DNA from: Parcubacteria group bacterium
GTDB taxonomy: Bacteria; Patescibacteriota; Minisyncoccia; Phycocordibacterales; UBA12088
Direction of reading: 5' to 3'
DNA length: 7,198 bases
Assembly: GCA_021731325.1 (NCBI GenBank)
Contig: JAKFXP010000135.1
Span: 1 to 7,198, forward strand
Under the pieces are notes generated by a model that searched no databases, was not told the origin of the DNA, and saw nothing but the letters and a program-made list of their open reading frames with translations. Positions 1-3,995 of this stretch are shown here, piece by piece (position 1 is the first letter of the stretch; each line of letters opens with the position of its first letter). Both the position numbers and the translations under genes were made by a program.

Positions 1-238
1 CTTGTATATTATCTGCTTCGAGTTTTTGGAGAATGTCTGCAGAATAGCTGTAATCAATGAGATAGACTTTTTTGTTTAGTATCCCCTCTGGGGGAGCTGT
101 CCTATCAGTAAGCGGTATGTACTGCGCCTGATCTCCCCACCGCTTCCACGCCGCATACGCTCCGGCAAACCCATCTGTGCAATGACCGTGGTACATAACC
201 ACAATATCTTTCTCTGAATGATTTGGTGCGAGGTGCAT
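1..238 (-). CDS. DHH-family phosphoesterase, N-terminal part (cut by window edge)
   Basis: The minus strand reads open from ATG at 238 to the window edge, giving 79 codons that begin MHLAPNHSEKDIVVMYHGHC. The core HGHCTDGFAGAYAAWKRWGD (about residues 17-36), followed by YIPL and the strand KVYLIDYSYS (about residues 58-67), matches the N-terminal half of DHH phosphoesterases of the NrnB or nucleotide-phosphodiesterase type. There the Asp of the CTDG element and the later Asp bind metal. The DHH triad itself would lie beyond the edge and is not visible. Family members hydrolyse phosphodiester bonds in short oligoribonucleotides, cyclic nucleotides or inorganic phosphates; which one applies here cannot be told. 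The start lies 8 bases after the stop of the acetyltransferase gene, so the two are probably co-transcribed and translationally coupled. No clear Shine-Dalgarno sequence precedes it. Confidence 0.75.
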   Translation of the reverse strand, partial: MHLAPNHSEKDIVVMYHGHCTDGFAGAYAAWKRWGDQAQYIPLTDRTAPPEGILNKKVYLIDYSYSADILQKLEADNIQ

Positions 239-246
239 GTACTAGG

Positions 247-624
247 CTAGAGAATGATCATGTATTTGAGCATGTTCTTGCCTTCCTCAGGAATATGCAC
301 GGATTCAGAAAAAACACCTCCGCTGTGCTCTATAATGCGCTTTGAAGCAAGGTTGTCTTCCATGCAGGTTAGGTAGATTTCGTATAGCCCAACTTCTTTT
401 GCTTTCTCAAGACCTAGAGATAAAATACTCTTTCCATACCCCTTGGAGCGATGTTCGGGCGCTATTTCAAAATACACATGACTTCCCATGTGTTCTGGAA
501 TACCTACACCACAGGAAGGTTGGTGCCGTATCTGAATCTTCCCAACCACCACATCATCATCACACAGCTCATATTCTGAGGTGGGCAATACTCCGTACGT
601 TGTTATTAATCTAAGATGAAGCAT
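247..624 (-). CDS. GNAT-family N-acetyltransferase
   Basis: This 125-aa cytosolic protein has the GNAT fold signature. Strand beta4, HVYFEIAPEHRSKGYGKSIL (residues 49-68), contains the acetyl-CoA pyrophosphate-binding loop R59-S-K-G-Y-G64. YLTCMEDNLASKRIIEHSGG (84-103) is the usual motif B with the Asn and the alpha4 helix. Length is somewhat short for the family (about 140-180), mainly at the N-terminus. GNAT enzymes move an acetyl group from acetyl-CoA to an amine on a small molecule or protein; the substrate is unknown. The start at 624 is the first ATG after an in-frame TAG and has no clear Shine-Dalgarno. It is the first gene of a minus-strand pair with the DHH phosphoesterase 8 bases downstream. 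The start codon lies inside a 12-base palindrome (621-632). Confidence 0.85.
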   Translation of the reverse strand: MLHLRLITTYGVLPTSEYELCDDDVVVGKIQIRHQPSCGVGIPEHMGSHVYFEIAPEHRSKGYGKSILSLGLEKAKEVGLYEIYLTCMEDNLASKRIIEHSGGVFSESVHIPEEGKNMLKYMIIL

Positions 625-632
625 ACGTATGC
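621..632. promoter_or_regulatory. 12-base palindrome over the acetyltransferase start codon
   Basis: GCATACGTATGC is a perfect palindrome that includes the start codon of the GNAT gene (CAT on the plus strand at 622-624). It could be an operator or an RNA hairpin that hides the start. A 12-base AT/GC-alternating palindrome may also be chance in a genome rich in CATAC/GTATG, so confidence is low. Confidence 0.25.
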
Positions 633-665
633 GCTAATCCCATTATTACCATTCATTAAGTGCCT

Positions 666-694
666 ACCGTAGTCGACGCCTTAGTTGATGTCAA
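666..694 (-). promoter_or_regulatory. Putative sigma-70 promoter for the GNAT-DHH pair
   Basis: On the minus strand a perfect -35 box TTGACA (694-689) is followed after 17 bases by TACGGT (671-666), which keeps the three key -10 positions (TA...T). Transcription would start near 659, giving a leader of about 35 bases before the ATG at 624. A second AT-rich candidate (TAATAAT) lies closer to the start but has no -35 partner. Confidence 0.4.
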
Positions 695-729
695 AAATTC
701 ATTTTTCATACGTACGCGAGAGTTGCTTG

Positions 730-746
730 TGTGTATATTATACACA
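730..746. promoter_or_regulatory. 17-base perfect inverted repeat, candidate operator
   Basis: TGTGTATATTATACACA consists of two 8-base arms, TGTGTATA and TATACACA, around one central T. It lies in the divergent gap between the acetyltransferase gene and the HTH pseudogene, about 36 bases upstream of the GNAT -35 box and about 54 bases before the pseudogene start. Size and symmetry fit a dimeric repressor site. The HTH gene next to it could once have encoded the binding protein, but this is only inference from position. Confidence 0.4.
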
Positions 747-787
747 TTTTCACACAAAATACCGCTACTATATTCGAACCATTGATT

Positions 788-793
788 TATACT
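788..793 (+). promoter_or_regulatory. -10 box placed six bases before the HTH start codon
   Basis: TATACT is followed by exactly six bases (CACTAT) and then ATG at 800. This spacing would put the transcription start at or next to the A of the start codon, a leaderless mRNA. No good -35 box is seen at the expected distance (CTACTA at 765-770). Confidence 0.4.
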
Positions 794-799
794 CACTAT

Positions 800-1303
800 A
801 TGAAATCTAAATGGTTCATACAAAAAGATACGGCCGTGCAACTTCGCCGCAATGGAGTATCGATTCGTACAATCGAACAACGGCTGGGTATTCCACGGTC
901 AACACTGAGTGGTTGGTTTCAACACGTCACCCTAACTCATGGGCGAAGGAGCAAAGAAAGACGGTACGCTTACCCTCGGCAGTTCCGACCAAAACATACT
1001 CCTCTACTATTTATCGATACTCCGGTCAGCCTTCAATGTTGACACCGAAACACTACGAATAGAACTTCATCTGCGAGCTGACCAGGATGCTGAGAAACTA
1101 ATGCAGTACTGGCTAAAAATACTCCACTTGCCACAAACTGCGCAAGGGAGTATATACAAGGATGCACGTACCACAGGAAAACCGACGTACGAAGGATATA
1201 ATGGGGGGTGTGTGTAATCAGTGGGGGAGGTTCACGAGTACGACGAGAACTGCTATACTTGGGACGGTACATATTTGACACCGTTGGAAAAATGCGCGTG
1301 TAG
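800..1303 (+). pseudogene. Decayed HTH-domain protein gene (internal deletion plus frameshift)
   Basis: Three segments of one protein lie in different frames. Segment 1 (800 to about 938) encodes an N-terminal helix-turn-helix of about 46 residues, with GVSIRTIEQRLGIPRSTLSG (residues 19-38). Segment 2 (about 939-1208) is shifted by one base and encodes GEGAKKDGT, then LHLRADQD and a TTGKPTYEGYNG stretch. Segment 3 (about 1208-1303) returns to the first frame and encodes VCVISGGGSRVRRELLYLGR, ending at TAG 1301-1303. From memory of CPR relatives (HTH, a roughly 50-60 residue linker, then a GEGSKK...LHLRADQD...YKGVCVV domain), the linker is missing at about 938-940. The second shift lies in the G6/(TG)3 tract at 1203-1214, net minus 1 or plus 2. 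Function in relatives is unknown to me; DNA binding is inferred from the HTH. Segment 1 alone could still yield a 79-aa HTH peptide. Confidence 0.75.
1231..1259 (+). promoter_or_regulatory. Extended -10 promoter for tRNA-Val and tsaD
   Basis: TGCTATACT (1251-1259) is an extended -10 element (TGn plus TATACT). It is preceded, 17 bases upstream of the hexamer, by TTCACG (1231-1236), matching four of six -35 consensus positions. Transcription would begin near 1266, about 28 bases before the mature tRNA 5' end. The promoter is embedded in the 3' part of the HTH pseudogene. Confidence 0.6.
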
Positions 1304-1366
1304 CTCAGTTGGTAGAGCGTCGCTTTGACGTAGCGAAGGTCTCAGGTTCGAATCCTGGCACGCGCA
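1294..1366 (+). tRNA. tRNA-Val (anticodon GAC)
   Basis: The 73 bases fold into a complete cloverleaf. The acceptor stem GCGCGTG/CACGCGC has seven perfect pairs. The D arm is GCTC/GAGC with loop AGTTGGTA. The anticodon stem TCGCT/AGCGA encloses loop TTGACGT, giving anticodon GAC at 1327-1329, which reads GUC and GUU valine codons. The variable loop has five bases, and the T arm TCAGG/CCTGG encloses TTCGAAT. The discriminator base is A1366, followed by CAG, so the CCA end is not encoded and must be added by CCA-adding enzyme. The 5' half overlaps the last codons of the HTH pseudogene. tsaD begins 17 bases downstream, with no terminator between. Confidence 0.97.
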
Positions 1367-1383
1367 CAGATTGAAAAAATGTT

Positions 1384-2595
1384 ATGAAAATCCTCGCCAT
1401 CGAAACCTCCTGCGACGAAACGGCGGTATCCATTCTTGAAGCGACCGGCACGGTCTCCGATGCGGTTTTTACCGTGCTTGGTGATGCCCTCTACTCCCAA
1501 GCGAGCAAACATGCCGCATACGGTGGTGTATATCCAACACTGGCTAAACGCGAACATGCCGCAAACCTTATCCCTCTGCTCGACACTGCACTCAAAGAAG
1601 CAGGGTTTGGGTCACACGCCGTGCAATATATCAATGAAAAAGACACGTTATTTCTCACTCACGTACTTGACCGAGAGGGTGATTTACCTACCGCCCTTTT
1701 ATCGTTCCTACAACACATTCCTAGACCACCCATTGACGCTATCGCCGTGACACATGGTCCTGGATTAGAGCCTGCGCTCTGGGTAGGGGTTAATGTTGCC
1801 CGCGCACTTGCAATGGTGTGGGATATACCCCTCATCCCAGTCAACCATATTGAAGGGCACGTGGTGGCAAGCGCGGTCTCACGATCCGAAACAGCTCTTC
1901 ATACCTACCACCTGAATCAAACGCAATTCCCTATCTTATCACTCGTTATTTCAGGGGGGCATAGCGAGTTTATACACGTGCAAGACTGGGGTGAGTACCA
2001 CATCATCGGCGCAACCCGTGATGACTCAGTCGGAGAAGCGTTTGATAAGGTTGCTCGACTTATTGGCATACCATATCCAGGCGGTGCAGGTCTTTCTGCA
2101 CTCGCTCAAAAACATCGGTCACTACATGCAACACGACCAGTGACACCATCACACCCAACCCGAAAACTGCCTCGGCCTATGTCCCACACCAATGACCTCG
2201 ACTTGTCATTTTCAGGACTTAAAACCGCAGTACTCTATTGGGTAAAAGAAATAGGAGACATGGACGATACAATGCGCGGACTCGTTGCTGCAGCATTTGA
2301 AGACGCAGTGGTAGACGTGCTTATTACAAAAACAACAAGAGCACTCGCCCTGCATCCCTACCAGGCGTTTCTACTTGGAGGGGGGGTATCCGCAAACACC
2401 TACCTCAGAGATCGTCTTGTACACCATTTTTCAATATCCCGTATCGATACCCCACTCTTGGTACCTGCAGCTGGTCTTTCAACAGACAATGCTATCATGA
2501 TTGGAATTGCGAGCTATTTACTCCACCTCCGCAATACACCCCCCTTGTCGGCTGATTATCCGCTGCGCGCTGAAGGTAACCTCAAGATTGGATAA
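1384..2595 (+). CDS. tsaD: tRNA N6-threonylcarbamoyladenosine transferase TsaD
   Basis: TsaD (Kae1/YgjD family) transfers threonylcarbamoyl from threonylcarbamoyl-AMP to A37 of tRNAs reading ANN codons, with TsaB, TsaC and TsaE in bacteria. All main motifs are visible: MKILAIETSCDETAVSILEA at the N-terminus (ASKHA fold), KREHAANL (55-62), the metal-binding pair H155-IEG-H159, ISGGHSEFIHV, the GEAFDKVARLIGIPYPGG loop, DLSFSGLKTAV, LGGGVSANTYL and STDNAIMIGIA. The protein has 403 residues against about 340 in E. coli. Most of the excess is an insertion of about 35-40 residues (roughly 75-114) before PPIDAIAVTHGPGL. The start at 1384 is set by the MKILAIETS motif; there is no good Shine-Dalgarno. 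The gene follows tRNA-Val by 17 bases and is probably read from the same promoter. It ends two bases before a strong terminator stem. Confidence 0.97.
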   Translation: MKILAIETSCDETAVSILEATGTVSDAVFTVLGDALYSQASKHAAYGGVYPTLAKREHAANLIPLLDTALKEAGFGSHAVQYINEKDTLFLTHVLDREGDLPTALLSFLQHIPRPPIDAIAVTHGPGLEPALWVGVNVARALAMVWDIPLIPVNHIEGHVVASAVSRSETALHTYHLNQTQFPILSLVISGGHSEFIHVQDWGEYHIIGATRDDSVGEAFDKVARLIGIPYPGGAGLSALAQKHRSLHATRPVTPSHPTRKLPRPMSHTNDLDLSFSGLKTAVLYWVKEIGDMDDTMRGLVAAAFEDAVVDVLITKTTRALALHPYQAFLLGGGVSANTYLRDRLVHHFSISRIDTPLLVPAAGLSTDNAIMIGIASYLLHLRNTPPLSADYPLRAEGNLKIG

Positions 2596-2596
2596 C

Positions 2597-2630
2597 AAAA
2601 ACAGGTGTGCCCTAGAACACACCTGTTTTT
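2597..2630. terminator. Bidirectional intrinsic terminator
   Basis: A perfect 13-bp stem (2597-2609 with 2618-2630) encloses an 8-base loop. The GC-rich core AGGTGTG/CACACCT is flanked by five A on the left and five T on the right, so it ends in a U-run on both strands. It terminates tsaD, whose stop is at 2593-2595. It can also terminate the convergent minus-strand gene whose stop is at 2658. Confidence 0.9.
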
Positions 2631-2657
2631 GAACCAACGTACGAAAAACTCAATATC

Positions 2658-2933
2658 TTACTGAAGGCGTGGCTGCATACGCACCCCGTCCATACTACGC
2701 ACCCATCGAGACAACGTGCCCGCTACTACGTCAGGGGAAAGTCTAGCCACCTCACGAGATTGCTCAACACTTTTGACCGTTCGAGAGAGGTGCGCATGAT
2801 CCCACCACACTCCATCAATCGATGGTACGGGTACCTGCGCGGTAACGATAGGACTCTCTGAAACAGCAGAGACGCGCCACGCAATGCGGACTCCGTCGAA
2901 TGCAGTTTGTGTATGGGTGCGAGAGGTCATCAT
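2658..2933 (-). CDS. Hypothetical protein, 91 aa, no recognised family
   Basis: I do not recognise this protein. It begins MMTSRTHTQTAFDGVRIAWR and ends in RMQPRLQ. It has no signal peptide or membrane segment. It contains a VWWDHAHLSRTVKSVEQSRE stretch (about residues 43-62) followed by a probably helical, basic C-terminal part. Support for it being real is mainly contextual. Codon choice resembles the neighbours, the stop is 28 bases from the arm of a bidirectional terminator, and a near-consensus promoter lies upstream on the same strand at 3138-3166. Its start context ACAT-ATG-A is the same as that of valS and parD. Two in-frame TGA codons just upstream fix the start at 2933 or the adjacent ATG at 2930. 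The approximately 200-base leader is unusually long and full of hairpins. Confidence 0.5.
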   Translation of the reverse strand: MMTSRTHTQTAFDGVRIAWRVSAVSESPIVTAQVPVPSIDGVWWDHAHLSRTVKSVEQSREVARLSPDVVAGTLSRWVRSMDGVRMQPRLQ

Positions 2934-2963
2934 ATGTGTTCATCAGAGGTTGTGCACTGACGC

Positions 2964-3023
2964 ACAGCTGTTGGGGTCTGATGTTCCCAAAAGAGTGTTT
3001 TGGGTCAGACCCCACGTAGCTGT
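2964..3023. repeat. 60-base imperfect hairpin with GGGGTCTGA/TCAGACCCC arms (REP-like)
   Basis: Three nested helices are visible: ACAGCT/AGCTGT (2964-2969 with 3018-3023), GGGGTCTGA/TCAGACCCC (2973-2981 with 3005-3013) and CCCAAAA/TTTTGGG (2986-2992 with 2998-3004). They surround a GAGTG loop. Short asymmetric interruptions (GTT opposite ACGT, and a TGTT bulge) separate them. GGGGTCTGA-type arms resemble repetitive extragenic palindromes tied to REP-associated IS200-like transposases. No transposase gene is present here. A solitary REP or MITE-like relic is plausible; a purely regulatory RNA hairpin is the alternative. Confidence 0.5.
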
Positions 3024-3054
3024 AAATCAGCCCCCTGATCCAGTCACGCTTTTA

Positions 3055-3087
3055 AGCAAGTTGAATTCCTTGCCGAATCCAACTGCT
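3055..3087. repeat. 13-bp hairpin with one bulge
   Basis: AGCA-A-GTTGAATTC (3055-3068) pairs with GAATCCAAC-TGCT (3075-3087). A3059 is bulged, one pair is a wobble in the minus-strand RNA, and the loop is six bases (3069-3074). It has no U-run of terminator type on either strand. It would be the largest 5' element in a minus-strand transcript from the promoter at 3138-3166. Confidence 0.5.
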
Positions 3088-3137
3088 CTGCATACAACAA
3101 TGCGGCAACCTGGTGCGCGATGCAATGGGGATAGGGC

Positions 3138-3166
3138 ATCATATAAGGACTGGTCTCTGAGGTCAA
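3138..3166 (-). promoter_or_regulatory. Near-consensus sigma-70 promoter, minus strand
   Basis: TTGACC (3166-3161) and TATGAT (3143-3138) each match five of six consensus positions and are separated by the optimal 17 bases. This is the best promoter in the window. The predicted start is near 3131. It points toward the hairpin region and the 91-aa gene, about 200 bases away. Confidence 0.6.
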
Positions 3167-3245
3167 CTCTTGTCCCTTGTCCCTGACAAAAGACACTAAA
3201 TATAACGTATTTTCTGCATTGTCCTATGGTGTCTCTATGTGACCT

Positions 3246-3917
3246 TTAGCGAACATGATACTCCCAAGGACCTTTCGGTACCGCATGCGCTTCTACAAAT
3301 CTCCACGCGACACTACTCACGTCAGACACTCCCAAACAATCTCGTAACGCGGGTGAGAGATCGATACCAGCATGTGCATCCACCATATTTTTTGGCGTAC
3401 CTGCCGTGCCGAATACATATGCCGCATCATCACTCTCAAACGGCCCCACGTCCTCCCACTGCCCAAAACACTGTCTCTTTCCAACCCGTACCTCTACCCA
3501 CCTACCCCTCAACAACCGACCGCTCATAAATGCCTGTTCTCTAAACCAAGGAATAGAGCGCGCAGACGTCTTGATAGTGTCGTTTTCTGTACGTTCGATG
3601 TACGGTAACGCAACATAAAACGAGTTTTGTTTGGGTACAAATGCACAGGGGCGATATCCACACCTACGAACAGGGTCATCCACCCCTCCAAAATGTTGCT
3701 GCCATTTTTCATCCCATGCACTTGCGCGGTTATGGATATATCCATTATCGGTAGATTCCCGCTCCCCAACCCAAAAAACTGTTGCGGTCGCGTGTTTCCA
3801 AGGAAACATGGCGCCCCCCGGGCTCTTTTGCACCGCAAATACCTCTTGCTGCATACCCGCCAACACACAAAAAACAAAGCCAGCAACGAGCACGTACACC
3901 CACTGATATCTATTCAT
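3246..3917 (-). CDS. Secreted protein with RlpA-like (double-psi barrel) C-terminal region
   Basis: From ATG at 3917 the protein has 223 residues. It starts with a signal peptide: MNRY, a hydrophobic core at about 6-21, and a likely signal peptidase I site VFA-VQ after residue 28. The mature part has VFWVGERESTDNGYIHNRAS (47-66), a YVALPY segment (101-106), QWEDVGPF (153-160) and AGIDLSPALRDCLGV (183-197), then AWRFVEA and VPKGPW. The order VRV...DVGPF...IDLSPA...LGV...W parallels RlpA/DPBB domains (VRVNDRGPF...IDLS), in which an Asp takes part in peptidoglycan glycan cleavage. D157 is its possible equivalent. I recall similar uncharacterised secreted proteins in CPR and other phyla, but function is inferred. 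ATG 3917 is preferred over in-frame starts at 3935 and 3950 because it gives a normal signal peptide and sits six bases after a TATAGT box. Divergent from valS. Confidence 0.75.
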   Translation of the reverse strand: MNRYQWVYVLVAGFVFCVLAGMQQEVFAVQKSPGGAMFPWKHATATVFWVGERESTDNGYIHNRASAWDEKWQQHFGGVDDPVRRCGYRPCAFVPKQNSFYVALPYIERTENDTIKTSARSIPWFREQAFMSGRLLRGRWVEVRVGKRQCFGQWEDVGPFESDDAAYVFGTAGTPKNMVDAHAGIDLSPALRDCLGVSDVSSVAWRFVEAHAVPKGPWEYHVR

Positions 3918-3923
3918 ACGCGT

Positions 3924-3929
3924 ACTATA
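3924..3929 (-). promoter_or_regulatory. -10 box six bases before the secreted-protein start
   Basis: TATAGT on the minus strand (3929-3924) is followed by six bases (ACGCGT) and ATG at 3917. It matches the consensus -10 in five of six positions. No convincing -35 box is seen. The spacing predicts a leaderless transcript and supports the choice of the 3917 start. Confidence 0.45.
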
Positions 3930-3977
3930 CCGCATGTAGTACAGAACCACACACGTCTGGAATGAGTGGTACTTTCA

Positions 3978-3986
3978 TGCTACCAT
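3978..3986 (+). promoter_or_regulatory. Extended -10 element upstream of valS
   Basis: TGCTACCAT is a TGn extension plus the hexamer TACCAT (3981-3986), with a weak -35-like TGGAAT at 3958-3963. Transcription would begin near 3993, only about three bases before the ATG at 3996. It is arranged back to back with the secreted-protein promoter in a 78-base gap. Confidence 0.4.
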
Positions 3987-3995
3987 CGCATACAT

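Larger units (their letters stand above)
2947..3131 (-). ncRNA. Candidate structured RNA or long 5' leader
   Basis: A transcript from the promoter at 3138-3166 would start near 3131 and run on the minus strand through several successive hairpins: 3087-3055, 3039-3026 and 3023-2964. A possible closing helix pairs AGGTTG (3111-3106) with CAACCT (2952-2947). It then reaches the 91-aa gene at 2933. This could be a cis-regulatory leader or an independent small RNA. It does not show the T-box sequence or features of tRNA, tmRNA or 5S RNA, and I cannot match it to a known class. A six-base closing helix can occur by chance. Confidence 0.3.
2934..3245. other. 312-base intergenic region with hairpins and one promoter
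   Basis: No open frame here looks like a gene; the longest plus-strand frame is low-complexity and matches nothing I know. What the region does hold is a minus-strand promoter (3138-3166), an imperfect hairpin at 3055-3087, a small ATCAG/CTGAT hairpin at 3026-3039, a 60-base REP-like hairpin at 2964-3023, and TGTGC/GCACA arms at 2951-2966. A short direct repeat of GGGACAA (minus strand, about 3171-3185) sits just upstream of the promoter. A weak AGACAC/GTGTCT inverted repeat with a long loop (about 3190-3235) might end the secreted-protein transcript, but I do not trust it. Confidence 0.7.

Noticed and set aside
730..802. Longer HTH protein starting at codon 731
   Set aside because: The extra 23 residues (MYIIHIFTQNTATIF...) would be encoded by the palindrome and promoter; ATG 800 has a -10 box six bases upstream and gives the normal start of the HTH domain.
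939..1217. Separate 92-aa gene starting at ATG 939
   Set aside because: Its sequence is the continuation of the HTH protein (GEGAKK...LHLRADQD), and the C-terminal continuation exists in another frame after 1208, so it is better treated as part of one pseudogene.
2947..3131. T-box riboswitch, 6S RNA or other known RNA
   Set aside because: No T-box core sequence, no single long rod with a central bubble, and no other class-specific motif was found; left as an unknown candidate.
2884..3186. Plus-strand open frame of 100 codons across the hairpin region
   Set aside because: It overlaps the 91-aa gene antisense and the REP-like hairpin, has no start signal, and its product has no domain-like pattern.
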